Assembly: GCF_047948215.1 (NCBI RefSeq)
Contig: NC_134463.1
Location: 53,441,201-53,505,200, forward strand
Direction: 5' to 3'
Source: Lycorma delicatula
Taxonomy: Eukaryota > Arthropoda > Insecta > Hemiptera > Fulgoridae
DNA: 64,000 nucleotides
The notes beneath the pieces were generated by a model. The model had not been told where the DNA came from. It was given only the letters and a program-made list of their open reading frames with translations, and ran no database searches. Below are positions 23,607 to 33,499 of the stretch, piece after piece (position 1 is the first letter of the stretch; each line of letters opens with the position of its first letter). Position numbers and translations under genes: made by a program.

Positions 23607-24251
23607 CCAAGTACAGAATTACAAAGTAAATGAAATGACACTTACCTTATTTTTTATTCCAAAAGCACTTTCGCGGGATCCCGCATCATCAGTTGTATAT
23701 AACATATATTTATATAAAATTACATGTCAAGCATTTTTTTTTTTTTAATTAAAATTACAATCATATACACAAAAACATATCAAGTTAATTAAATAAAATA
23801 CCTATATAACTATTTATTTAACTATATATTTGTTTATATATAGTTAACTATAAATAACGTCTATATATAGTTATAAATAACTATATATAAATATGACATT
23901 ATAATTAAAAAATTTTAAATTACGTTTACAAATAAAATAAAATAATATTGGCTGGTCAGGTTTCATAGTATAAATTTTCTGTTTATTTTATTTTTAATTT
24001 AAAATATTTTAATTATGACGTCATATTTATATATATATATGTACTTATTTTATTTAATTGACTTCATATGATTTTGTATATACGATTGTAATTTTAATCT
24101 TTTAATTTTAATTTAAAAAAAATTATGCTTGATATATAATTTTGTATAAATATATCTTATATACAACTGATGATGCGAGATCCTGCGAAAGTGTTTTTGG
24201 AATAAAAAAAAATAAGGTGTCATTTCATTTACTTTGTAATTTTGTACTTGG
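23607..24251. repeat. 645-bp imperfect palindrome with long arms
   Basis: The left arm begins CCAAGTACAGAATTACAAAG and the right arm ends with its inverse (CTTTGTAATTTTGTACTTGG). Pairing continues through ATGAAATGACAC, TATTCCAAAAGCACTTTCGC, CATCATCAGTTGTATATAA and on to a turn near 23950-23995. The left arm carries an extra segment of roughly 90 bp at about 23805-23890 made of TATATAGTTA units. Each half carries a CTGATGA...GAAA motif. It may be two head-to-head copies of one repeat end, or a foldback element. Confidence 0.85.
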
Positions 24252-24288
24252 ATTGATGGCATCACAGTCGGTGCACTTAATGCCACTC

Positions 24289-24617
24289 AGGTTGAATTTG
24301 TCAACCCACCGGGTTGGTCAAGTGGTGAACGCGTCTTCCCAAATCAGCTGATTTGGAAGTCGAGAGTTCCAGCGTTCAAGTCCTAGTAAAGCCAGTTATT
24401 TTTACACGGACTTGAATACTAGATCGTGGATACCGGTGTTCTTTGGTGGTTGGGTTTCAATTAACCACACATCTCAGGTATGGTCGAACTGAGAATGTAC
24501 AAGACTACACTTCATTCACACTCATACATATCATCCTCATTCATCCTCTGAAGTATTATCTAAACGGTAGTTACCGGAGGCTAAACAGGAAAAAGAAAGA
24601 AAGGTTGAATTTGTCAA
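24289..24617 (+). mobile_element. SINE-B copy with 16-bp TSD
   Basis: The perfect duplication AGGTTGAATTTGTCAA occurs at 24289-24304 and 24602-24617. The 297-bp body starts CCCACCGGGTTGGTCAAGTG (pol III A box region), contains the 18-nt palindrome CCAAATCAGCTGATTTGG at 24339-24356 and a B-box-like GCGTTCAAGTCCT. A central domain follows (ACTAGATCGTGGATACCGG, TTTCAATTAACCACACATCT). It ends in tail 1 (CATCCTCTGAAGTATTATCT, CCGGAGGCTAAACAGG) and an AAAAAGAAAG tract. It is young. Confidence 0.95.
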
Positions 24618-24639
24618 TATATATACTATGATGCCACAT

Positions 24640-25660
24640 ATATTGGAAAAACCGGTAGATCCGTTCAAGGTAAGACCTTACCTTGAACCGTTCAAGGATA
24701 GATCATCACTCAGCACCCCAGTTAATACCTCACCGACAGGAATGGGCTGTTTGCCCCACCTGTGCCTATCCCGCTTCTCTTTTCCTGACATAATACACAC
24801 GTTAAAAATAAATTATAAACGATAAATAACCAACTAAATAACGTAGTAGTTTACATCGAATGAACAAACGCCCAATCAGAGCAAACGTAAACAGTAAAAC
24901 GAGCCAATCAGGATAAGGCGCGAAATCACAGGACCAATCACAATGCAACAAAATATCGATCGTTATTATGGTAAACAAACAAACTATGCTTTGAATTCGT
25001 ACTTTTAGAAATTATAGTAATTTCCAATAAAACACAAATAAACAATACAGCAGAACATTTGAGGGTACTTAAAAATAAGAAGAAATGTTTTTCAAACATG
25101 GCGGATCACTTGATTTCGATTAGACACAAAATTACAAGCTTAGAAGATAATCTTGAAATATTAGAAGTTTGTAACGTTAAGAACAAACTAAAGAATTTAG
25201 AAAATATTATATTAAAGATTAAGAATTTCAATTTAGTGAACCATCAAAGACATTTCGAACACGATGATCTATTTCAGGTGGCTCTAACATCTGCCCATTA
25301 TCTGTCTTTAACATTTGATTACGGTTTTAATTAGTTTTACCTTAGTGACCAAATACCTAATGTTTTATTAATTGTGTTATCTTGACAACTGATGATGGAT
25401 CCAGTAGGTCCGAAAACGCCTTCTTGAATAAGAAAAGATTTTAACACTTAAAGGTAAGATCAGTCTTATTTTTTATATATTGTGTATGTGGTGACTTTAA
25501 ACTATAAATAATTAATTGTAATTTGACATACAGGTCATGTTTAAAAAAAATATATATATATATATATATATAGCCAAATATTTGTTCAAATTTTCTTCTT
25601 TTTCTGATAATAGGTTTTCGAAATATCAGGAAAAACCTGTTTATAAATAATTTTGTATTT
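24640..25660 (+). mobile_element. Possible Penelope-like or other retroelement remnant
   Basis: A GC-richer leader (24640-24800) is followed by repeated CCAATCAGAGC/CCAATCAGGA-type blocks (24870-24945) and an ORF of 91 codons at 25059-25334 rich in Lys, Leu and Asn with coiled-coil-like text (SIRHKITSLEDNLEILEVC, VKNKLKNLENIILKIK). Directly after comes a CTGATGA...GAAAACG motif. This could be the two ends of a retroelement joined by an internal deletion. No reverse transcriptase or GIY-YIG domain is present, so the assignment is tentative. Confidence 0.3.
25059..25334 (+). CDS. Unrecognised small ORF, Lys/Leu/Asn-rich, coiled-coil-like
   Basis: A 91-codon frame, MRVLKNKKKCFSNMADHLIS through LKNLENIILKIKNFNLV to FDYGFN. 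Heptad-like leucine and isoleucine spacing between residues 24 and 60 suggests a coiled coil. An internal ATG (MADHLIS, residue 14) is an alternative start. No signal peptide or membrane segment. It may be the N-terminal piece of a retroelement protein. A host gene is not supported, because no splice context or second exon is visible. Confidence 0.3.
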   Translation: MRVLKNKKKCFSNMADHLISIRHKITSLEDNLEILEVCNVKNKLKNLENIILKIKNFNLVNHQRHFEHDDLFQVALTSAHYLSLTFDYGFN

Positions 25661-25789
25661 CCCATCCCTAAATCAGATTGCCTTAAAACTTTGGAATTTT
25701 AAATTACATAATAAATACTTTAATTATTCTAAAGCTCAGTTTTCTGCGAGCATTATATACAAAATTAAAAATGGAAAAAACTACCCCTC

Positions 25790-26095
25790 CTCATTTTTTC
25801 TAATTTTATCCAAAATTTTTAGCCATCCTGACTCCCATAGAAGAAGACAACCGCCTTGTGACGATCCTGGACTCCACACATTTTACTGGAGGCCGTCCTT
25901 TAGACCCTCTAAACACAATCATCAGTTTGGCCTCTGTCAGGTTGCGAGCGGTGCAAATGCCTCAGCAGATATTTCCATCAGTACAATCGACTATCGCCTT
26001 TGTATTCGCTCTTCTTCCCACCACGACCTCCTACCATAATTTAAAACCCTCAACTATCGAATTAACCCATTAGCATAAGCGCGATCCTCGCGCCT
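25790..26095 (-). pseudogene. R1-like LINE reverse-transcriptase fragment (tentative)
   Basis: Minus-strand frame reads NLTEAKLMIVFRGSKGRPP, then VKCVESRIVTRRLSSSMGV. This resembles the LxxxKTExVLFxGRRKPPxxxV segment followed by the YLGV region in R1-type LINEs. It is GC-richer than its flanks. Frames break upstream, and no FADD-type motif could be aligned. Two overlapping plus-strand ORFs here are shadows. Confidence 0.35.
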
Positions 26096-26758
26096 AACAC
26101 CGAAGGTTTCACACAAAAACTCTTCCTATATCTAACTTCAATTAGACTATGCACTCAGATCATTACCTGATTGAGTCTTTAAACAAAAAAATATCTTTTT
26201 GGGCCATTTTTTAAGAGTTTTTGTTGAACTAGTCTAGAAATATTAATCAAAAAACATACCAACACATTTACGTACCTTCCGGAAAATTCGTTTTTTTTTT
26301 CGTATATTTTTTTTGGAATAAATGCTATTGAAAAGTTGATATTTTCATTAATCTCAATTACTAAAACTGTGACCGATAACTATTCTTTCTCTTTACAGTT
26401 ATAATACTGTAGTAGCAATAAATCTCTACCCGGAAAAGTCAAAATTAATGTATTAATAATTTATGCTAAGAAAAAATAATAATTACAAGTTTCGATACTT
26501 TTTTTTAATAATTTTTATTCAGATTTTTTTATAGGTATAGACTAAAAAATTTTATGATGATTAGAGTATAAAGGAGTGATTGATTTTTTAGTATGTCTCC
26601 GGATGATGTTAGAATCGAAAGCGCTCAGAATTTAAATAGATTTTATATTTCCTGCAATTTTTAACTGTATTTATTTATTTATTTTGTTATAATTAGTCAG
26701 TAAGATTAGTTATTTTTACAGGTAAAAACTTCGGGTTGAAAGTTATTTCATTCCTATG

Positions 26759-27090
26759 TATTTTCTAAACCCACCGGGTTGGTCTAGCGGTAAACGCGTC
26801 TTCTCAAATCAGCTTACTTGGAAGTCGAGAGTTCCAAAGTTCATGTCCTAGTAAAGGCAGTTACTTTTATACGGATTTGAATTATTATTCAAATCCGTAT
26901 CAGGATCTGTTTTCTGGGTACCAGTGTTCTTTGATAGTTGGGTTTCAATTAAGCACACATATCAGGAATGGTCGAACTGAGTATGTTCAAGAGTACACTT
27001 CATTTACACTTATACATATCATCGTCATTCATCCTCTCATGTAATACTGAACCCTGAGGCAAAACAGGAAAAAAGAAAGTATTTCCTAAA
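26759..27090 (+). mobile_element. SINE-B copy with 11-bp TSD (one mismatch)
   Basis: Duplication TATTTTCTAAA (26759-26769) against TATTTCCTAAA (27080-27090). The head CCCACCGGGTTGGTCTAGCG is intact. The palindromic core is partly lost (AAATCAGCTTACTT). An extra piece TTATTATTCAAATCCGTATC sits after the GGATTTGAA block. Tail 1 is decayed. Older than the copies at 24305 and 41088. Confidence 0.9.
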
Positions 27091-28328
27091 TAAAAATATA
27101 TTACTTAAAAATGTCATTTTTCATTTTATTAATAAAAAAATGTTTAACTTTTTCTTAATTTTTTTTTTTGGCTGCAAGCTTATTTAGTGATTAGCCTGAA
27201 TTTAAAATGTAGAGGATAACTCTTAGAAATGTTTCATATTATAGCCGGTAATCGAACTGGGAACTTCAGTATAGCAGTAAGATAAACTATTTATACCCCC
27301 GAGGCAGTCTACTTTAAATTTGGGTCTGAGTATTCCTAATTACCATAACCTGAAGCTAGTTTTTATAAGTCTAACTTACACAAAATTCATCCTAAATTTG
27401 ATAACGAAAAATTAAGAAATTTATTCATCGTAAATCAGGTTTTTGAATGATTGAGAAAGAAAAAATAAGTTAACGTATTTTAATAACCTTGATTTCATAT
27501 TTACCCTACTCTTAACTCGTTACTTTTGCTAGAAATGGCTTGATTCTTTTAAATCGCTTTTCCTAGTTCCAAAACAAATTATGTCTCGAAAAAACAACAC
27601 AATCCCCACCGTATGGTATTTGAATGGACGACAATTACAACAATAAACAAATAAAGATCAACGATCATTCAACATAAATTAATATTAGAACGTTCAATAT
27701 GAATCTACCAATCTATAATATCATTGTAAACCTGTGGATCAAAGAGCAAATGTTTCATATCGCCGAGATATTTGACCTGTGCTATTATTTAACAATTTAT
27801 TACGTACTATTCAAAAGTATGTAAGGTTTATGGTATACGAATTCGATATTTAGCTCAGATAATTGTATTATATGTTGTTACACTAATTAATTATAGAAAT
27901 ATACGTAGTGATTTTTTTTTATTATTTTTTTTTCGCTAATTAATAAAGTGGCTGTTGCATGAATGGATGAGTTAGCAGCTAATGAAGTTCATTATACTTC
28001 AGGAAGTTTTTTAAAAGTTTTTTTTTTAATTACGTATTCAGAGGATGTGTGCAATTTATTTAAGGAATAATGATACTGATATTATCAGACATATAGCATC
28101 TCTCTCGATCACTCTCTCTCTCTCTTGTTCATTCTTTCTTTCTCTTTCTTCCTTCTCTTCTTTTTTCTCTCATTTTTTTTATAAATACACCTTTTAGTGT
28201 ATGTTTGCATATATAGACTTAAAATTGATTTCCGTAAAGGTCTACTATTAATATAAATTCTTACATTATTTAGTATAATGGTCATTGCACTTTAAAAAAT
28301 TCATCGGAATAATACTATTTTTTATCCT
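27091..28328. other. AT-rich DNA; CT-rich tract near 28100
   Basis: A pyrimidine-rich TC/TTTC tract at about 28100-28170. Nothing else was recognised. Confidence 0.4.
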
Positions 28329-28480
28329 ACTGCCGAAAAAAAAGTGTAATGTATTTAGGGTGTTTGTATGTTTTGTTCCACCTTAGCAGCTAAACTGCTG
28401 AAACCGATTTAAATATATGATCCGGCGTTGGAATCCTTACGTTACCGGGAGTATATGTTTTTTGGCAGTCGTGTTTTTTA
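28329..28480 (+). repeat. Repeat T copy
   Basis: Shares ACTGCCGAAAAAAAAGTGTAATGTATTTAGG-type text, TTTGTTCCA, CAGCTAAACTGCTG and ACCGATTTAAATATATGA with 29577-29736 (inverse) and 58882-59000. Class unknown, no ORF. Confidence 0.65.
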
Positions 28481-28602
28481 ATTTTTAACAGACTTAAAAC
28501 TTGTTTTTATTTATTAATTTTTATTGACTTTTTCTTATTACTTATGCATTAAAGATAATCTACTATGTTTTTATACGTTATATATATATAAGGTTAATAT
28601 TC

Positions 28603-28745
28603 TGCTCGGTGACGAAATGGTAGCGACTCGGCCTTTCAACCGGAGGTTCCGGGTTCAAATCCCTGTGAGGCATGGCATTTTTTTCATACGCTACAAATTT
28701 CCCTTATTATATTTCCACGCACAAGTTTATGTGAAGTATTAATTC
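28603..28745 (+). mobile_element. SINE-A copy (second tail type)
   Basis: Head CTCGGTGACGAAATGGTAGC, B box GGGTTCAAATCCC, linker GAGGCATGGCATTTTTTTCA, then a tail with CCACGCACAAGTTTATGTGA that resembles those at 6028 and 37531 and not tail 1. Confidence 0.75.
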
Positions 28746-29029
28746 ATTAGTCAATATATATTTTTTCTTTTCGAAAATATGTTTACTTAAATTTGAAGCG
28801 CCTCTATCAAAATTGCAGTTATTAATCTAATGTACAAATTGGAGAATAACTGTACATCAGTGGTTTATAAAATTAATAAATTAATAAAATTTACTAACGT
28901 AATTCATTCATTCAGTATCGTAGCAGTTCTTAACCCAACTATTCTTAATACAAATAAATAGATACTGAAAATATTATCGATTATTGATTTAGAATCACAT
29001 ATTATTATTATGCTTTTACGGCCAACATG

Positions 29030-29460
29030 GGACCACTTAAGTCAATTTTAGTTAGATCTTTTCTGAGAAAAGCGTGTTATTTTACTCTTCCGAGCTGCCC
29101 AGTATTTCTTCATCCGTTCAGATCTTGCTTTCTTTTCTTCATCTGTAATCACCCTCTTCGTTGTATTTTGTGGTTTGTCTGTCTTTTGTTTAAATCTAAT
29201 GTTTTTGTCTTTTAGCTTTGTAATTTTTCCAGTTTTATTCTGTAGGTCGGTCAGGGAAATTGCCAATTCTTTCATATCTTCTATAATTTCTTTGATCCAT
29301 CCTACTTCTAGCTTTTGGAACCAGAGCTTTTCAATGATATTTCTTGACAGTCTTTTTCCGGTGTCCTTATGAGATGACCAAAGAAAGAGATTCTTTTTTG
29401 CCGCATAGTATCAGTAACAGGGTCTATTTCTCGATACACCACCTCATTTGGCACAATCCA
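29030..29460 (-). pseudogene. LINE-Y C-terminal region
   Basis: Minus-strand blocks in order are TDTMRQKRISFFGHLIRTPE, RLSRNIIEKLWFQKLEVG, WIKEIIEDMKELAISLTDLQ, a lysine-rich linker, and KKARSERMKKYWAARKSK. The last 75 codons (29048-29275) are an uninterrupted frame, the first part needs one frame shift. It is the best-preserved example of the LINE-Y C-terminus here and anchors recognition of the others. No core reverse-transcriptase motif is included. Confidence 0.75.
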
Positions 29461-29576
29461 CCATTATATTATATATTATAATATATTTCATATATAAAAT
29501 TATATTATATCAAATTATATTGATTAGAATCATATAATTATTATTATATATTTGTGGTCTTTTAGTTACAAGTAAA

Positions 29577-29736
29577 CAAACATACATAAAATTTATATTG
29601 CCTACGACACTCCCTGTAATGTAAGGATTTCAAGGCGAGGTCATATATCTAAATCGGTTCAGCCGTTGAGCTGCTTCATTGGAACAAATATACATACACC
29701 CGAAATACATTACACTCGTTTTTGGGTAGTCCTGAA
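29577..29736 (-). repeat. Repeat T copy, antisense
   Basis: Inverse reading gives CAAAAACGAGTGTAATGTAT, TTTGTTCCAATGAAGCAGCT and AACGGCTGAACCGATTTAGA, matching the copies at 28329 and 58882. This is the clearest of the three. Confidence 0.7.
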
Positions 29737-31205
29737 AAAATAAGCAATAAATGACTGTATATTAAACAAACCAAATACACAAGTGTAATTATTTTATTTC
29801 AATTTTCAGTTAATGATGACTAACTTTGGAAAAATTATAAAGAAAAGTGTATTTGTTGATTAGATTCATCCTTATACAGTATAGAAAAGCAATGAAGCTA
29901 GTACAACACAAAATATTTAAAAAAATTATTTAAAAAATAAATTTACAATAGTTTTTAATTTGAGTCTAAAAAAATATTTTTGTTTTATAAAAAAGGCACG
30001 CTGCTTCAAATTGTTTTTAAATTCAGGAATAAAAACGGGTGGTACCCTGATTTGAACAAGATAAAAAATGTTTGAATTGTTCTGAAGAATAATAATAATC
30101 TCTTATGTGAAAACAGTGGAATGAAAACAACTATCATCAATTTTTTCTTAACTCATCTCGAAAATAAAGATTTTAAATTAAACATTACCAGTTTCAGGCA
30201 ATAAGTGTTTTTCTCTTAGGATCAAACGTGTGACGAGAGGGATTTTAGATATTATTGGTATGCAAACTGACTAATTTACCAACATTTAAGCTTATATTAA
30301 ATAAAGCTTTCAATTTATATAGGTTTATTATACGTTATAATTCTGTAGAATAACAAATTCTTATTTTTAATTCTATTTAATTCGACTCTCCTCATTTCTT
30401 ATGTTCTACACTGTAAATTAAAATCAGCTTAAATTCAATATGAAATCAAATTTATTTATGAGAGATAAATTGGAAATATTAGAAATATTTATCATATGGA
30501 ATTTATCTTTGTATTTATCACCTGGATTTTATCTGTTGTTTATTTTTATTTGCTCACCTTTATTTTTCTGTTGTTCAACTCCCAGTTACATGTTTTCATA
30601 ATTTATCCTTCCTGTACGCTAATTTTTATAGCATTTAGGCGATTAAGGCATTTTTGATTTACTTGTAAATTTATTTTCCTTTAAAAAAAGTTAACCTTAA
30701 GAAGAATCCCTTTACCCGGATTTAGACAATCTTACTTCATGTTCGGGAGTTGTTTTATTGCATTAAATTAATTCTTTTTTTTTTTTTAAGACACTGGTTT
30801 TTCACGACTGTTTTTTTCAAAGGAGTAGAATTTTTTCTAGGCCGTTCCCTAATTTAAAAATGTAAAATAAAAAAAAAAAATCCTAATTTATAAACTGCAT
30901 TAAAAACTAAAAAAAAAAATGTTTTTCAGTTCTTTTAAGGTCTTTTTCAGGTCAATAAGTTGTTGATATTTGTTTTTAATCTGATACGGAGTATCTGTAG
31001 GTAGAAATTTATAAAGAAGGATTAATAGTTATTTTTATGCTTGTTTGTTTTTTGTGCAGGTTTTTTTTAAGCAGGTAAATATTATTATTATTTTTTCTAA
31101 ATAATTTATTCTATCAAATTTCTTTTAGTGAAAAGAAAGTTTTTTTTGTAAAACATGAAATTAATTTTTAAGTAAATTACTAATGATTGTGTAACCAAAA
31201 AAAAA
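29737..31205. other. AT-rich DNA, nothing recognised
   Basis: No repeat match or coding signal noticed. Confidence 0.35.
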
Positions 31206-31493
31206 ACCACTGATATGGTCTAGTGGTAAACTGGTCGTCGTAAATCAGCTAATTTCGAAGTTGAAGTTATCAGGTTCAAATCCTAATAAATGTAGTTACT
31301 TTTATTCGGATTTGAATACTAGATCGTGGACAACGGTGTTCTTTGGTGGTTGGGTTTCAATTAACCACACGTGTCAGGAATAGCCCACCTGAGCTTGTTC
31401 AAGAGTACAAATTTACCGGTATAGTCACATTACACTGATAAGTCGCTAATGACTTTAGTTATTTATGCGACTATAAATAAAAGTATGAAAAAA
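31206..31493 (+). mobile_element. SINE-C copy
   Basis: Same head and central domain as SINE-B (TGGTCTAGTGGTAAACTGG, AAATCAGCTAATTT, ACTAGATCGTGGACAACGG, TTTCAATTAACCACACGTGT) but a different tail: TTTACCGGTATAGTCACATT, AAGTCGCTAATGACTTTAGT, ending ATAAATAAAAGTATGAAAAA. No clean duplication seen. Confidence 0.85.
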
Positions 31494-31935
31494 ATATATA
31501 TATATCAATTTTTTTTTCGGGCTGAAAAAAATATTTATCTCAAGAGTCCCGTTTTTGGAGTCAAGTGAATCTACTCCAAAACTCAAACACAAAAAAAATA
31601 CAAGAAAATGACAAAAGGGGAGTATTCACATAATACTCAGATTAATACACAGATTTAAGTTTCTTACTTTTCTTTGTCTAAAATAATACACTAACATGAT
31701 AACCGATAATTCCGCTTAGTTATCCACTTTTTTTTAATATAAAAACTATTTTTACTATTAAATATTCATTAATTGACACGTTCATATGTTTTTACTGTTT
31801 TCTCATTACAAAAAATGAAACCGCCATTTATATTCTTCTCCTACAACAAGCAGGCGTACGTTCGTTTATATTTCGACAGATGGCGCAAGCTATCAGGGTT
31901 CAGAAAATACTAGCGTACTTATCATAGGTTATTAT
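31494..31935. other. No identified feature
   Basis: AT-rich, with a short less AT-rich piece around 31840-31900 that I do not recognise. Confidence 0.3.
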
Positions 31936-32245
31936 GAAAAAACTGTTTAATAAGTTGTACGTATAAATAGAATAGAATATGATTTGGATCCGAGTAGATG
32001 ATTTAAGCAGTCATAAAGAAAGGTGGCTAAAAAATTCAAGAAATGCCTATATATCTTTTTTAGAGAAAAAGAAGTGGATAATACAAACTCCCAAAAAGGA
32101 CTTATAGTATGAAGGTATCTCTCAAAAAAAACTATTATTTACCTCGAATACGAAAAGATTTGATATACAAATTAATTGAATACCATTTGCTACTCTCAGA
32201 CTTCTCCAAAATTCAATTCTTTGCTTCAACGCAAAGAAAAAATTC
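31936..32245 (+). repeat. Direct repeat X, left copy
   Basis: About 300 bp repeated in the same orientation at 32909-33205. Shared blocks are AAACTGTTTAATAA, GAATATGATTTGGATCCG, CATAAAGAAAGGTGGCTAAA, TGAAGGTATCTCTCAA and TTTGCTACTCTCAGACTTCT. The two copies differ at roughly one base in seven. The repeat M copy fills the gap exactly. A 68-codon ORF here is not kept in the other copy. Confidence 0.8.
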
Positions 32246-32908
32246 TGATGTGCACACCACATTACTTTCTTGTACGCCTATTAAATTACATATACGGATT
32301 TTTAAAAGTACATAAAATTTTATTTTACTAATAATTTATGATTTTTTTTGTTATTATTGAATTATTATTTATTGTAAAACTTTTTTACAATCGAAGGTTA
32401 ATAGTTATTAATAAATCAATATATTTAAATTTAAAAAAAAAAGTTAAAAAAAGATGAAGTCGGATTCTAACCGTTGTACCTTACCTTTGTAAGATCCAAA
32501 TATTTCATTAATTAACTTTTATTTGGTTATAACTCTGGAACCAATGAAAATACCACTTATGATATATTGTTGAAAAGCTCTCAATGAGGGCTCATTACTG
32601 CAGTTAAGAAAAAGTCGAAAATTCAAATGTTTTGGATTTTGGGCTTTTTTGGACACTTTTGGTCCAGTCAATTGCAATCAAAAGGGAAGCGCACAACTAG
32701 ATGTTACAACAGTCCTAAATTCAAAATTTCAACGTCCCACAGTTAATCGTTTTTGAGTTATCAGAGATACATACATACGTACGTACAGACTGCACGCCGA
32801 AACTATTCAAAATGTATCCAGAGATGACCAAAATGGATATTTCCATTGCAATGTGGAAACCGAAATTATTCGCCATCATAATACTTCCATTACTTCGTTC
32901 AAGGAAGT
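32246..32908 (-). mobile_element. Repeat M copy between two X repeats
   Basis: Antisense copy. It begins after the GATGTGCACACCACATTACT segment and contains CTTGTACGCCTATTAAATTA near its left end. It ends with TACTTCGTTCAAGGAAGT, the hairpin-forming terminus. Flanked on both sides by repeat X, which no other M copy in the window shows. Confidence 0.78.
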
Positions 32909-33205
32909 AAAAACTGTTTAATAAATTATACATATAAATAAAATAGAATATGAATTGGATCCGTGTAGATGTTTTAAGCATTCATAAAGAAAGATGACTA
33001 AAGAATTCAAGAGATGTCTATATATCTTTCTTTGAGAAAAATAATACAACCCCTCCCCCCGAAAAAACTTACAGTTTGAAGGTATCTCTCAAGAAACTAT
33101 TATTTGCTTCGAATCTGAAAAAAATTGATTTACAAAGTAATTGAATACTATTTGCTACTCTCAAACTTCTCTAAAATATAATTCTTTGCTTCAAACGCAG
33201 AAAAT
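32909..33205 (+). repeat. Direct repeat X, right copy
   Basis: Partner of 31936-32245 in the same orientation. Starts AAAACTGTTTAATAAATTAT directly after the M terminus and ends near CTTCAAACGCAGAAAATAAA. Confidence 0.8.
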
Positions 33206-33499
33206 AAAATATTTAATAAATTCAGCCGGGCAAAACTTTTATTGATACCGTCAATTCCAATAAATTTTTAATTTAAAAATAATTTTATGATTAGGTGGGG
33301 GTATCTCCTTTTAAAATCGGAAAGTAACGTAATTTGTGTTTTTTTGTTTTCAGCTGCAGAATGTTTACTTACATTAATGTATGAGTCTGTGTAATACGAG
33401 TATGTATTCATGATTTTACATAAAAAAATATGATTAAAATGGCATCATTACAATCGGAATAAAAGTCAAATAAAAACAAAATTTACAACATTTTACTGG

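Noticed and set aside
23607..24251. CRISPR-like or tandem array
   Set aside because: The repetition is a single inverted pair, with no regularly spaced direct repeats.
25653..26073. Two overlapping plus-strand ORFs
   Set aside because: No recognisable motif. The minus strand gives an R1-like reverse-transcriptase pattern, which better explains the composition.
31936..33205. LTR retrotransposon with X repeats as LTRs
   Set aside because: The interior is a repeat M copy with no gag-pol, no primer-binding site or polypurine tract was seen, and X lacks TG...CA ends.
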